From Pseudobythopirellula maris (GTDB taxonomy: Bacteria > Planctomycetota > Planctomycetia > Pirellulales > Lacipirellulaceae), in the NCBI RefSeq assembly GCF_007859945.1, contig NZ_SJPQ01000002.1, positions 1,094,279 to 1,158,278 of the forward strand: DNA of 64,000 bases, in the 5' to 3' direction. Within the stretch, counting starts at the first letter, position 1. The number at the start of each line of letters is the position of its first letter. This document shows positions 48,417 through 57,625 of this stretch, in pieces. The notes below the pieces were generated by a model that did no database searches, was not told the DNA's origin, and saw only the letters and a program-made list of their open reading frames with translations. A program made the translations under genes and the position numbers.

Positions 48417-50459
48417 TTACTCGGCGTTCTTGGGGCTTTTGATGGGCTCCGCGGCGCCGGCTTTCTCGGCGATCCAGACCGCCATCTCCCCTTTGCCGCG
48501 GTGCGCCCAGGCGTAGTAGGGGATCGCCGCGTAGCTGGCTTCTTGCGGGTCGCCATCGACCACGCGCTGGCCCGTCACGCGGATCGTCTCCACGCCGCCG
48601 AGCAGGTCGGCCTGGAACTCGGTGGAGAACTCGGCGCCGGCGGGGACAACGAGTCCGGCCACGTCGCCCTCCGGCGCGTCGGGGTGCTCGACGCAGTAGA
48701 CCAGCGGCCCGCGCTGCAGCGCGACACGGCCGCGGTCGGCCTCGACGCGGTGGTGCGCCGAGACGCGCCGAACCGGCATCGGCAGCGTGAGCACGAGCGT
48801 GTCGCCGTCGGCCCATTCGCGGTCGACGACCAGGTAGCCGTGCCGGTCGATCGCGTCGGTAACGGGTCGCGGCTCGGCGTCGCCGACCGCGAACGTCGCC
48901 GCCGGGGCGTCTTCGTCCGCGAACCGGTAGAGGTCGCCCGGCATGGCGTTGTTGCGGGCCCAGCCCGGCACGCGGACCTTGAGCGCCACGCACCGCGGGG
49001 CGTCGAGACCCGACAACGCGATCTCGACCCGGCCGTCCCAGGGGTAATTGGTCCGCTGCTCGACCTTGATCTCCGCGTCGCGGATCGCGACGTCCGCCTC
49101 GCCACGGACGAACAGGTTGACGTACAAGTCGTCGTCTTTAGCGGCGTAGGCGTAGCCGGGGATCGCCGGCACGAACCGGCAAACGTTCGTCGGGCAGCAC
49201 GAGCAATCGAACCACGGGCTCCGCTCGTGCGAGCCGTCCGACGAGAGCGGGTTGGGGTAGAAGAACCGCTCGCCGTCCAAGGAGACGCCCGACAGCATGC
49301 CGTTGTAGAGCACCTTCTCGAGCACGTCGATGTACTTGGCGTCGCCGTGCAGCAGGAACATGCGGTGGTTCCAATAGCACTGGGCGATCGCGGCGCAGGT
49401 CTCGTTGTAGGCCGTCAGGTTGGGCAGCTCGTAGCGCCGCCCGAACGCCTCGCCGTGGCCCGTGGCGCCGACGCCGCCGGTTAGGTACATCTTGGTCCCG
49501 ACCACGTCACGCCACAGCCGGTCGACGGCCCGCTCGTAGTCTTCGTCGCCGCTGAGCACCGCCACGTCGGTCATCGCCGCGTACATGTAGCCGGCCCGCA
49601 CGGCGTGGCCGACGGCCTCGTCCTGGTCAACGACCGGCTTGTCGTCTTGGCTGTAGGGCCCCCAATTCTTGTCGCGGTCTTTGGTCGCGCGGCCGCGGAG
49701 GTCGAGGAACCATTTGGCGAGGTCGAGGTAACGCTTATCCCCTGTCACCCGGTAGATTTTCACTAGGCCGAGCTCGACCTCCTGGTGGCCGGGGGGCAGC
49801 TCAATGCCCCCCTCGTGGAACGTCTCGAGAACGTGCTCGGCGCTCTTCTTCGAGACGTCGAGCAGCCCCGGCTTGCCGGTCGCCTGCCAGTGGGCGGCGG
49901 CCGCCTCGTACATGTGCCCGAGGTTGTAGAGCTGGTGCCCCCAGTCGATGCGGCTCCACGGCTCTCCCTCGGTGAAGCAGCAGATTCCTTGCTCGATGGG
50001 CGGGGCTTTCATGCCGGCCGTGTGGTACGTGTACAGGTAGCCGTTCGGCTCTTGGGCCGCCGCGTACAACTCGATCAGGCCGTCGAGGTACGACTCGAGC
50101 TTGGAGTCGCGGTCGGTCATCAGGCTGTAAGCGGCGCCCTCGAGCACCTTGCTCACGTCGCTGTCGTTAAAGCCGTACGCGCCGACCCACTCGGCGTCGC
50201 TCTCGCCCGAGGCGACGCGGAAGTTCTCCATCCGGCCGTACTCTTCGCACTTGTCGAAGCAATAGGGGATCGTCTTCTCACGGTTCGTGTCGATCCGCGG
50301 CCGCCAGAAGTCGTCCAAGAACCGCACCGAGGGTCCCGGCACGGGGGCGATAGGGTAATCGCTCGCCATGGCGCCTGGCGCCTGGGCGTCGGATTGCAGC
50401 GGGGCGGACAAGACCATCAACAGCAGCGCGAAAGCGCGGCGAGTTCGGGGCTTAAGCAT
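48417..50459 (-). CDS. Secreted GH127-family glycosidase (beta-L-arabinofuranosidase type, DUF1680)
   Basis: 680 residues. Signal peptide 'RRAFALLLMVLSAPLQSDAQ'. The family GH127 start 'VRFLDDFWRPRIDTNREKTIP' is followed by the (alpha/alpha)6 barrel with 'NGYLYTYHT', 'LYNLGHMYEAAAAHW', 'AVGHAVRAGYMYAA' and 'MYLTGGVGATGHGEAFG'. The zinc and nucleophile residues of characterised GH127 enzymes, a Glu-x-Cys and a later Cys-Cys, are in 'NLTAYNETCAAIA' (about 345-357) and 'FDCSCCPTNVCR' (about 413-424). It likely releases L-arabinofuranose or a related sugar from glycans outside the cytoplasm. No carbohydrate-binding module is added. ATG 50459 sets the signal peptide at the start. It stands alone. 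Confidence 0.92.
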   Translation of the reverse strand: MLKPRTRRAFALLLMVLSAPLQSDAQAPGAMASDYPIAPVPGPSVRFLDDFWRPRIDTNREKTIPYCFDKCEEYGRMENFRVASGESDAEWVGAYGFNDSDVSKVLEGAAYSLMTDRDSKLESYLDGLIELYAAAQEPNGYLYTYHTAGMKAPPIEQGICCFTEGEPWSRIDWGHQLYNLGHMYEAAAAHWQATGKPGLLDVSKKSAEHVLETFHEGGIELPPGHQEVELGLVKIYRVTGDKRYLDLAKWFLDLRGRATKDRDKNWGPYSQDDKPVVDQDEAVGHAVRAGYMYAAMTDVAVLSGDEDYERAVDRLWRDVVGTKMYLTGGVGATGHGEAFGRRYELPNLTAYNETCAAIAQCYWNHRMFLLHGDAKYIDVLEKVLYNGMLSGVSLDGERFFYPNPLSSDGSHERSPWFDCSCCPTNVCRFVPAIPGYAYAAKDDDLYVNLFVRGEADVAIRDAEIKVEQRTNYPWDGRVEIALSGLDAPRCVALKVRVPGWARNNAMPGDLYRFADEDAPAATFAVGDAEPRPVTDAIDRHGYLVVDREWADGDTLVLTLPMPVRRVSAHHRVEADRGRVALQRGPLVYCVEHPDAPEGDVAGLVVPAGAEFSTEFQADLLGGVETIRVTGQRVVDGDPQEASYAAIPYYAWAHRGKGEMAVWIAEKAGAAEPIKSPKNAE

Positions 50460-50835
50460 CGGGAGGGGCTCGGGACCGTATGAGAGAAGAATACCGGCCC
50501 CCAAGTCTACACCCGCCACAGGATGGCTGCGAAGAAAACATCGCGCCGGAACCATCTCGCCGAAACTAGATGAAGCTTGTTCAACTCGTGCTCGGGGGGG
50601 ATTCTACTGTCAGCAGCTACCACGAGCCCGAAACCAAGGCGAAGGGGCAACCGCGCATCTTGTCGGCCAGTTCCTATCTCGTGATCCTGTGCGAACTTAC
50701 TGCTCGGCGCTGGCTGCGAGCCGGCGGTTCACTTGACTGGCGCGTCGCGGGGCGCACACTGGCGGGTGCTGCCCCCTCGTAACCAGCCACCCGTAACCAG
50801 CCACCCGAACCCTACCACCCCAAGGCGCCCCCAAG
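50460..50835. other. 376-base divergent region upstream of GH127 and the NHL protein
   Basis: It holds the promoters of two divergent genes. A perfect 14-base direct repeat, GTAACCAGCCACCC, occurs at 50779 and 50793, just upstream of the NHL gene. A run of seven G is near 50595. Otherwise nothing was recognised. Confidence 0.55.
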
Positions 50836-51900
50836 ATGCGACTCCTCGCCGTCTGTTTATCGCTTTCGCTGACGTTCACCTGCGCCGCCCACGCCCACGA
50901 AGGGCACGAGGGACACGGTCACGCCGAGGCGGCGCCGGCCGACAGCTCCTACCTCGCCGCGATCGCCGAGGGCGCCGGGCCGCATTACGTGGGCGAAGGA
51001 GAACAGCGTTACGAGATCGATCTGGCTTGGCTACGCAACGTCGAAGAGGGCTTCCGTGGCCCCACCCACGGCGGCGTCGCCGTCGCCGCGGACGGCACGG
51101 TCTACGTCAGCACCGACACCGAGAAGGGGGTCTACGCCCTCAGCCCCGCGGGCGAGACGCTCCTCACGCTCGGCCCCGCCACGCAATACCTGCACGCCCT
51201 CACGCTCGTCACCGAAGCGGGTGAAGAAGTGCTCTACGGCGTCAGCCCTGCCAACAAGAACGTGGTGAAGTTCACGCCCGAGGGCGAGGTGCTGATGACG
51301 ATCTCCCAAGAAACAGCCGGCGATCTGAAGGGGGGCTGGAAGGGCGTCAACGGTTTGACCGTCGCGCCCGACGGCAGGATCTACGCCTCGACCGGCTACG
51401 GCGCCGACTACGTGCACGTCTTCTCCGCCACGGGCGAGCACCTTAGCACCTTCGGCGGACGCGGCAAGGCGACCGACGAGGGCAAGTTCCGCAACGCCCA
51501 CGGCATGGCGATCGACACCCGGCAGGGCAATCCGCTGCTGATGGTCGCCAACCGCGGCAGCAACCGGCTCGACCACTTCACGCTGGACGGCGAGTTCGTC
51601 GCCATCCACTCGGCGGAAGTCTCCCTGCCTTGCGTGCCCAACTTCCACGGCGACCTGTGCGGCGTCGCCGAGCTCGACGGCCGGGTGACGCTGCTCGACA
51701 AGTCGGGCGCGGTCGCGGCGCGGCTCGGCGCCAATCCGGTGGATGATCAACGCCACAACTTCAAGGTCGCGCAGTCCGACTGGAAGGTCGGCGTGTTCAC
51801 GGCGCCGCACGGCCTGGCCTTCGGCCCGGCGGGCGAGATTTACGTGCAAGACTGGAACGAGACCGGCCGCGTGACCAAGCTCACGCCGGCGCCTGAGTGA
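50836..51900 (+). CDS. Exported NHL-repeat beta-propeller protein
   Basis: 354 residues. Signal peptide 'LLAVCLSLSLTFTCAAHA', then a His-rich start of the mature protein ('HAHEGHEGHGHAEAA') that could bind metal. The remainder has repeated blades of NHL type, for example 'GGVAVAADGTVYVSTDTEKG', 'VNGLTVAPDGRIYASTGYGA', 'AHGMAIDTRQGNPLLMVANR' and 'PHGLAFGPAGEIYVQDWNET', which suggests a six-bladed propeller. Such proteins act as binding scaffolds or lyases or hydrolases (PAL-like), and no catalytic set is clear here. Divergent from the GH127 gene; ATG 50836 gives a normal signal peptide. Confidence 0.85.
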   Translation: MRLLAVCLSLSLTFTCAAHAHEGHEGHGHAEAAPADSSYLAAIAEGAGPHYVGEGEQRYEIDLAWLRNVEEGFRGPTHGGVAVAADGTVYVSTDTEKGVYALSPAGETLLTLGPATQYLHALTLVTEAGEEVLYGVSPANKNVVKFTPEGEVLMTISQETAGDLKGGWKGVNGLTVAPDGRIYASTGYGADYVHVFSATGEHLSTFGGRGKATDEGKFRNAHGMAIDTRQGNPLLMVANRGSNRLDHFTLDGEFVAIHSAEVSLPCVPNFHGDLCGVAELDGRVTLLDKSGAVAARLGANPVDDQRHNFKVAQSDWKVGVFTAPHGLAFGPAGEIYVQDWNETGRVTKLTPAPE

Positions 51901-52226
51901 GCAACGCTCGCTGCACGACACCCCCTGGCCATTGGCGGAGAGGCTTTCCGCTACGGGGATAGGCAAAGGGTTTCGGCCGACCAGGCCGCCCAGCCACCAG
52001 AGTGGCTGCGCGCACCTCACCACGGCGACCAACTGTGGTTTGTTGTTGTGGCTTGAGCGTTTTCGCAAGGCATAAGCCGCCATGGGCACAAGGTTTGCCC
52101 CGCCATCACGTCGCCGCCCCATGCGGATGACGTTTTGCGGGGACGATGCTGTCGCCGGCCGTTGCGGCCGGCTCCGTGTCGTCTCGAGCGAATCACTTAC
52201 GCACGAGCCTTGCCCGCAACTTTGCC
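51901..52226. other. 326-base gap before the dehydrogenase gene
   Basis: No gene. One strong GC hairpin, GCCGGCC-GTTGC-GGCCGGC (52154-52172), lies about 55 bases upstream of the dehydrogenase start. The coding frame of the dehydrogenase stays open back to 52146, so a longer N-terminus cannot be excluded. Confidence 0.5.
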
Positions 52227-53270
52227 ATGAATCGAGCCCTCGGCCGCGGCCTAGCCCTCGGCGCCGGATCGCTGCTTGCTTACGCCGCCGGCCGCGCGGC
52301 GCTGCGCCGTAGCCGCGACTTCAATTACCGTGACAAAACGGCGTTGATCACCGGTGGCTCGCGCGGCTTGGGGCTTGTGATCGCCCGCCGGTTGGTCGAC
52401 CAAGGCGCCCGCGTCGCCCTGCTCGCCCGCACGCAGGCCGATCTCGAAGTCGCGGCCGAGGAGCTCCGCGCACGCGGCGGTGTGGTCTCGGTCCACCCGT
52501 GCGACGTCAGCGACAAGGCGGCGGTCGAGCGGGCCGTGGCCGACGCCGCCCAGCAGCACCCGAGCATCGACCTGCTGTTCAACGTTGCGGGCGTGATCGA
52601 GGTCGGGCCGTTCGACGCGATGCGAGTCGAAGACTTTCACAAGTCGATGGCGACCAACTGCTGGGGGATCCTCCACACCGTTATCGCGGTGTTGCCGCAC
52701 ATGCGCCGCCGGCGGTGGGGGCGGATCGTTAACATCGCCTCGCTAGGCGGCAAGCGGGCCGTTCCGCACATGCTGCCGTATTGTGTCAGCAAGTTCGCCG
52801 CCGTGGGCCTCTCGCACGGGCTCCGGACCGAGTTGGCGAAGCACGGCGTTCTCGTCACAACGGTTTGCCCCAGCCTGATGCGCACCGGCAGCCCCCGCAA
52901 CGCGCTCTTCAAAGGTCAGCACCGCAAGGAGTACGCCTGGTTCAGCATCGGCGACTCGCTCTCGTTTACGTCAATGGAGGCCGACGCCGCGGCTCAGCAG
53001 ATCTTGCAGGCTTGTCGCCACGGCCGGGCCGAGCTCATCGCCCGCGACCACACGAACCTCGGCGTCGTGCTGCAAAACTTGCTCCCCGGCGTCACGCGCG
53101 AGGTCCTCACGGCCGCCGACCGGCTGCTGCCGGAGATGGGGGGCATCGGCCGCCAAGCGGCGCGCGGGCACGAGAGCACGAGCGGCTGGTCGCCATCGTG
53201 GCTGACCCGCTTGTCGGAACAGGCCGCCCGCCGCAACAACCAAATGCGCGACCGCTCGCCATCGGTTTGA
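52227..53270 (+). CDS. Membrane-anchored short-chain dehydrogenase
   Basis: 347 residues. A short hydrophobic start ('LGRGLALGAGSLLAYAAGRAA') may anchor the protein. The classical SDR core follows: nucleotide loop 'ALITGGSRGLGLVIARRLVD', 'CDVSDK', 'LLFNVAGVIEVGPFD', the catalytic Ser in 'VNIASLGGKRAV' and 'PYCVSKFAAVGLSHGLRTEL' (Tyr and Lys). 'VTTVCPSLMRTGSPRNALFK' is the substrate lid. NADP preference is suggested by the Arg after the second strand ('LLARTQADL'). The substrate is unknown. ATG 52227 is chosen over an upstream start at 52146 because it begins the protein-like region. Confidence 0.88.
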   Translation: MNRALGRGLALGAGSLLAYAAGRAALRRSRDFNYRDKTALITGGSRGLGLVIARRLVDQGARVALLARTQADLEVAAEELRARGGVVSVHPCDVSDKAAVERAVADAAQQHPSIDLLFNVAGVIEVGPFDAMRVEDFHKSMATNCWGILHTVIAVLPHMRRRRWGRIVNIASLGGKRAVPHMLPYCVSKFAAVGLSHGLRTELAKHGVLVTTVCPSLMRTGSPRNALFKGQHRKEYAWFSIGDSLSFTSMEADAAAQQILQACRHGRAELIARDHTNLGVVLQNLLPGVTREVLTAADRLLPEMGGIGRQAARGHESTSGWSPSWLTRLSEQAARRNNQMRDRSPSV

Positions 53271-53552
53271 AAGCGTGTCTAGCGAAACGTATCGACCGCT
53301 GCAACTTTGCCAGCAGCCACTCGCCTGGCAGTCTTACTGCCAGACAGGTTGTCGAGCGCCCCCCCGCCCGATGGGCGCGGCCTCGCTTGAGAGCCGCTCG
53401 CCAGCAATCCGAGTGGCTTTTTCTGCGTCGTGGCGAATCGAGAGGGGTGAGGCGCGACAATTGCTCACCTTCCTACCAGGGATTCCAGCTGCTTGCCCCC
53501 GCGGCCGGATCCGCTTCGTTCACCGGGCGTCCGCTTACCCAAGAGGCTCACC

Positions 53553-54032
53553 ATGGCTTACGTCACGATTAAAAATGCACTCGAGCACGTCCAGAAGCTC
53601 CGGCGACAGATGGTCGAGCTGACGACCGTAATGGCCGACAACACGCAAAACGATTACCTCAGTCAATTACTCTCGCTCGCAGAGAAACACGACCAAGCGA
53701 TGTCGGCGTTCCTCGCCGACCACATGGCGAACGCCGACGAGTCGGTCCTCGGCACTTGGGTGCAGTACAACCAAGGCGCCGGCGAGGGCCCGTTGGCCTT
53801 GAAGCGTCAACTCGAGGAATTGCTGAGTGAGGAAGACGACGACGTCTCCGCCGCCGAGCGGGTGCAGAACGCGATGCTCGAACTCGACCAGCAGGTGCTG
53901 CGCTTCTACGAGCTGATCCAAGAGCAGGTCAAAGGCGAGCGACCCCGCGAGTTCATGGAAGGCCTCATCACGATGGAAGAGCAGAAGACACGCGACAAGA
54001 GCCGCAATTATCTGGAGATGCAAGACCTTTGA
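53553..54032 (+). CDS. All-helical protein of unknown function (159 aa)
   Basis: Nearly all predicted helix: 'NALEHVQKLRRQMVELTTVM', 'DYLSQLLSLAEKHDQAMSAF', 'LALKRQLEELLSEEDDDVSA', 'AMLELDQQVLRFYELIQEQV' and 'FMEGLITMEEQKTRDKSRNY'. The four-helix layout and the paired Glu/His residues ('LAEKHDQ', 'ADHMANADE') resemble ferritin-like or bacterioferritin-type bundles, but the metal ligands are not convincing, so the fold is only suggested. No signal peptide or membrane segment. AAGAGG (53541-53546) is a fair ribosome-binding site for ATG 53553. Confidence 0.78.
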   Translation: MAYVTIKNALEHVQKLRRQMVELTTVMADNTQNDYLSQLLSLAEKHDQAMSAFLADHMANADESVLGTWVQYNQGAGEGPLALKRQLEELLSEEDDDVSAAERVQNAMLELDQQVLRFYELIQEQVKGERPREFMEGLITMEEQKTRDKSRNYLEMQDL

Positions 54033-54289
54033 GGCGACACGCGATTATGACATATCTGCCTGAACAAGACGATTCGCTCAAGGTCCGTTGACTATGGCGG
54101 CACTCACCAGTGCCGCCCGGCTTGGCGATCTTTCCGCCATAGGAGTCTTTCGCTCTAGGCGGGAGCGAGCAGGGACGCGGGACCATCGCCCACATTGGGC
54201 AGCAAAGCGCTCGACATGGGGGGACCACTCGCGCCGTGCTCGTGGGTAGAATGGGACTGACCAATCCCTTTCAGCCGCCGAGTCCGTCC

Positions 54290-54931
54290 ATGCCCCCACT
54301 CCGCCGCGTTTCTTGGCTCACCGCCGCACCGATCCTGCTGCTCGCCGCGACGGCCGGGGCGAACGATGTGCTGGAGGTCGCGCGGTCTTACCCCGACGGC
54401 GGCGGCTACGACCGGTCGTGGAAGGGGAGCGGCTCGCCCGACGAGATCCGCCACGCCGGCGAGGTAATCTTGCCGGCGGCGGAGAACGGCACGTTCTGCT
54501 GCGGCTACACGCTGGCCGTGGCGATGCGTGTCGCCGAGCAGCGCGGGTTGCTCGTCGGCAAGACTCCCGACCAGGTCCGCCGCTTCCAGAAGCTGTGGTT
54601 CGGCTCGACCGAGGAGGATCGCGAGGTGCTCTGCGCGTTCGCGGCCAAGGACCTCGGCGTGGGACGTGAGGTCCCGCTCAAGGAAGCCGAGCCGGGCGAC
54701 TTCGTGCAGCTGTGGCGCACGAGCGGCTCGGGGCACAGCGTGGTCTTCTTGGACTGGGCCCGCAACGACAACGGCCAGATCGTCGGCTTCCGCTACCGCA
54801 GCTCGCAAGGCTCGACCGACGGCATCGCCGACAAGACGGAATACTTAGCCGACTCGCCGGGCCGCGTGAGCGGCGTGGTGCGTGAGCGAACGCACGCCTG
54901 CCGGCTGAACGCTGCGCCGGCCGGGTCCTAA
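54290..54931 (+). CDS. Exported NlpC/P60- or CHAP-like protein (putative)
   Basis: 213 residues. Signal peptide 'VSWLTAAPILLLAATAGAND'. The mature part has a Cys in 'NGTFCCGYTLAVAMRVAEQR' and a His in 'GDFVQLWRTSGSGHSVVFLD', spaced as the Cys and His of NlpC/P60 or CHAP-type peptidases and amidases; 'RYRSSQGSTDGIADKTEY' follows. These enzymes cut peptidoglycan peptides or amides, but the match is by eye and partial. ATG 54290 is preferred over ATG 54236, since it places the signal peptide at the start. Confidence 0.65.
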   Translation: MPPLRRVSWLTAAPILLLAATAGANDVLEVARSYPDGGGYDRSWKGSGSPDEIRHAGEVILPAAENGTFCCGYTLAVAMRVAEQRGLLVGKTPDQVRRFQKLWFGSTEEDREVLCAFAAKDLGVGREVPLKEAEPGDFVQLWRTSGSGHSVVFLDWARNDNGQIVGFRYRSSQGSTDGIADKTEYLADSPGRVSGVVRERTHACRLNAAPAGS

Positions 54932-55027
54932 CGGACCGCTAGGTAGAAACCCCCAGCGTGCGCCGCTTTGATCGACCTCCGCTCGGGCGTGAGTTACAAT
55001 GGCCCCCATTGCAAACTTCTCTATCAC

Positions 55028-55051
55028 GACGCTTCATTGCGTCTCTTTTTT
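55028..55051 (+). terminator. Small terminator-like hairpin just upstream of the PEP-CTERM gene
   Basis: GACGC (55028-55032), loop TTCATT, GCGTC (55039-55043), then TCTTTTTTT. It lies only 19 bases before the ATG of the next gene and within its likely leader, so besides ending the upstream transcript it could attenuate the downstream one. The stem is only five pairs, so strength is modest. Confidence 0.5.
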
Positions 55052-55069
55052 AGATGGCACGGGCAAGGA

Positions 55070-57520
55070 ATGAATAAGCTCCACCGCTGGGCGCTGACGG
55101 GTGGCTTGGCTTGGGCCGTGTTGTCGGCGGGCTACGTCCGCGCCGATATCACGCTCACGGGCGACGCTTCGCCCGAGTTCACCGGCACGCCGACCCATTG
55201 GCGTGTCGCTGGAGTCTTGACCGTCGGCGACACCGGCGTGGGCGCGTTGGAGATCGACAGTGCAGGCGTCTACAGCAGCCATGGCTACCTCGGTCTTCAG
55301 AGCGGGTCGTCGGGAGCCGCTACGCTCAGCACGAGCGGCGTATGGTCGCTCGACTATCAATTGCATGTGGGGCATGGCGGCACGGGCCAGCTCGATCTCT
55401 GGGACAATACCGTCGCGCGTATCGATGGCAGGAGCTACCTCGGCTACGCCCCAGGGTCGGTGGGCGTCGTATCAGTGAACGACCGAGCCCGGTTCGAAGC
55501 CGGTGAGGGCTTGAGCATCGGCGTCGCCGGCCGGGGGGTGATGACAATCGCTAGCGAGGGAGGGTTAAGCACCGATGGCTACCTCAGCAATATCATTCTG
55601 GGGCGATGCTCTGACTCGAACCCCGAGGAACTGGGCGACGGCACACTGATCTTCACCGGTGACGGCACGCTGGTCGAGCTCGATGAGACCGAGCTGATTG
55701 TTGGCGAGTACGGGCGAGGCGAGGTTGTCGTCGAGGCGGGCGCGCGGTTGTACGGCAACGAGGTCCGACTCGGCCTGCACGCCGGGTCGACCGCCGTCGC
55801 GCGTGTCGAAGGCGTGGGATCTGAGTGGACGCTGACTGGCGACGAACACGGTTACCTCGATTCGGACTTCTACGTCGGTTACGACGGCGAAGGAGTCCTC
55901 GACATATCCGAGGGCGCCATCGTCCGTAGCGATCAAACTTATGTCGCCTACGAAGAGACTTCTGTTGGGCGTGTTCGTGTGAGCGGCGCCGGCGCCGAAC
56001 TGCAAAGCAGCGGTATTGAGCTAGGCACGTTTGGCGGCAAGGGAACCATGATCATTGAGCAAGGGGCCATGGTTCATCGGGGCAATGCCTCGCCAGCAAA
56101 CGCTAATGTGATCGGAAGCTCCTACCACGATGGTACGGGCGAAGTGATCGTGCGGAATCCAGGATCAACTTGGAGACTGCCTCAGTGCGAGGTGGACAAC
56201 GGCACGCTCACGGTAGCCGATGGGGGCTTGGTTGACACCAGAGATCTCATTATTAATGAGCACGGAGTCGTCACCGTTACCGGACGAGGTTCAAAGTTAG
56301 AAACCATCGGTTTCGACGGCAACCTTTCTAACAGAGGGAAGCTCTACATCGAGCAAGGAGGGGTTATCGACTCGGACTACGCTGGCAGATACTCCCGCTA
56401 CCAACCCGTGGGTCTGGTGGAGGCCGTCGTCACCGGCGTCGGATCCCAGTGGAATATCGTGACCGACTTGATGTGGTTCGCCTTACGCGATTCTGAGCTC
56501 ACCATCGCCGACGGCGGCGTTGTCAACGTGAAGAGAGATACGTTCACAGATAATTTTATCGGACAAGAAAGCCCTTACTCGAACACCATCCGCTTCGACG
56601 GCGGAACACTCAACACGGCGAGTCTCTATTCCTCGCCCGAGCGGCTGCTCGGCGAAGGGACAATCCACACCGCCGGGTTCATCACCGACTACGACATCAC
56701 CTTCGACGCCTCGACCGGCACGCAACCAACCATCGTGCTGAACGACCTGCCGGGGCAGAACGTGACGGTCCACATGGACTTGTCGGACCCCGAGTACACA
56801 CGGACGTTCGGCATCGGTTTCGCCGGCGAGGGAACTTTGACGATTAGCGAAGGAGTGGTGATCGATTCGAAATTCAACCGGATCGGCGTGAAAACAGGCT
56901 CGATGGGGCATGTGATCATCACCGGCGCCGGATCGGCTTGGAAAGCTTATGGGGGCTTCGGTGGCGGATTTGGTGTTGGCCAAGAAGGCGATGGCCGGAT
57001 CACCATCAAAGACGGCGGCGCGCTCCACGGCAGCCCATACATCAAGGCCGATAGCAGCGAGAGTTACGTCAACATGACCACGGGTGGCATGATCATCATC
57101 GCAAGCTCCAGCGCCGATTCGGTCGCCCATTTTTCCAGCGGCTCGGAGGCCGTCAACTTCTGGGACGGCTCCCAATGGACGCCGCTCATCGAAGGGGTCG
57201 TCGGCATCGACTATTCGATCGACAGCTACATCGAAAACGAGCGCGTATTTTCCAGGCTTACCGTCCACCTCGCCGGCGACTACGACGGCGACGGCCTCGT
57301 GACCCTGGACGACTACACCGTGTGGACCGAGCAGTACGGCGAGACGGGCGACTGGGGCGCCGACGGCAACCACGACGGTGTGGTCGACGCCGCCGACTTC
57401 ACAGTCTGGCGCGACCATTTCACGAGCGTCGCCCAAACGCTGACCACGCCTGAGCCCGCCAGCGCGGCGCTGCTGCTCCTCATGGCGGCGGCTGCCGCCG
57501 CCACGCGCCGCAGGGCCTGA
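55070..57520 (+). CDS. PEP-CTERM surface protein with T5SS/PEP-CTERM-type repeats and dockerin-like domain
   Basis: 816 residues. Signal peptide 'LTGGLAWAVLSAGYVRADI'. Most of the body is short beta-helix-like repeats with the pattern 'VGxxGxGxxxIxxGAxV', e.g. 'VGDTGVGALEIDSAGVYSS', 'VGHGGTGQLDLWDNTVARI', 'VGYDGEGVLDISEGAIVRS' and 'IGFAGEGTLTISEGVVIDS', as in autotransporter and PEP-CTERM-associated repeat proteins. Residues about 737-785 have two Ca-binding loops of dockerin type ('DYDGDGLVTLDDYTVWTEQY', 'DGNHDGVVDAADFTVWRDHF'). The end 'PEPASAALLLLMAAAAAA' plus 'TRRRA' is a PEP-CTERM sorting tag, expected to be cut by an exosortase. AAGGAA precedes ATG 55070. Part of the middle is lower in GC than the rest. 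A role in surface adhesion is inference. Confidence 0.92.
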   Translation: MNKLHRWALTGGLAWAVLSAGYVRADITLTGDASPEFTGTPTHWRVAGVLTVGDTGVGALEIDSAGVYSSHGYLGLQSGSSGAATLSTSGVWSLDYQLHVGHGGTGQLDLWDNTVARIDGRSYLGYAPGSVGVVSVNDRARFEAGEGLSIGVAGRGVMTIASEGGLSTDGYLSNIILGRCSDSNPEELGDGTLIFTGDGTLVELDETELIVGEYGRGEVVVEAGARLYGNEVRLGLHAGSTAVARVEGVGSEWTLTGDEHGYLDSDFYVGYDGEGVLDISEGAIVRSDQTYVAYEETSVGRVRVSGAGAELQSSGIELGTFGGKGTMIIEQGAMVHRGNASPANANVIGSSYHDGTGEVIVRNPGSTWRLPQCEVDNGTLTVADGGLVDTRDLIINEHGVVTVTGRGSKLETIGFDGNLSNRGKLYIEQGGVIDSDYAGRYSRYQPVGLVEAVVTGVGSQWNIVTDLMWFALRDSELTIADGGVVNVKRDTFTDNFIGQESPYSNTIRFDGGTLNTASLYSSPERLLGEGTIHTAGFITDYDITFDASTGTQPTIVLNDLPGQNVTVHMDLSDPEYTRTFGIGFAGEGTLTISEGVVIDSKFNRIGVKTGSMGHVIITGAGSAWKAYGGFGGGFGVGQEGDGRITIKDGGALHGSPYIKADSSESYVNMTTGGMIIIASSSADSVAHFSSGSEAVNFWDGSQWTPLIEGVVGIDYSIDSYIENERVFSRLTVHLAGDYDGDGLVTLDDYTVWTEQYGETGDWGADGNHDGVVDAADFTVWRDHFTSVAQTLTTPEPASAALLLLMAAAAAATRRRA

Positions 57521-57539
57521 GCCCAGGAAACGGCGTGTA

Positions 57540-57576
57540 CCCTCCGCTCGGAACGCCGCGGAGGGCGTCCCCTACA
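57540..57576 (+). repeat. Family B palindromic repeat
   Basis: CCCTCCGC (57540-57547) pairs exactly with GCGGAGGG (57558-57565) over a 10-base loop; the unit CGGAACGCC with GCGGAGGGCG and TCCCCTACA runs on to 57576. A relative is at 45911-45936 inside the 45880 element, read inverted. It lies between the convergent PEP-CTERM and ABC-F genes. Confidence 0.75.
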
Positions 57577-57625
57577 GGGTCTTACAAGATCCTACAGGAT
57601 CGTCGTGGGGTGGCCCCGGTCCGCC

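Noticed and set aside
53275-53622. Possible small gene of 115 codons
   Set aside because: No family resemblance; it overlaps the start of the helical protein gene, which has a better ribosome-binding site and composition.
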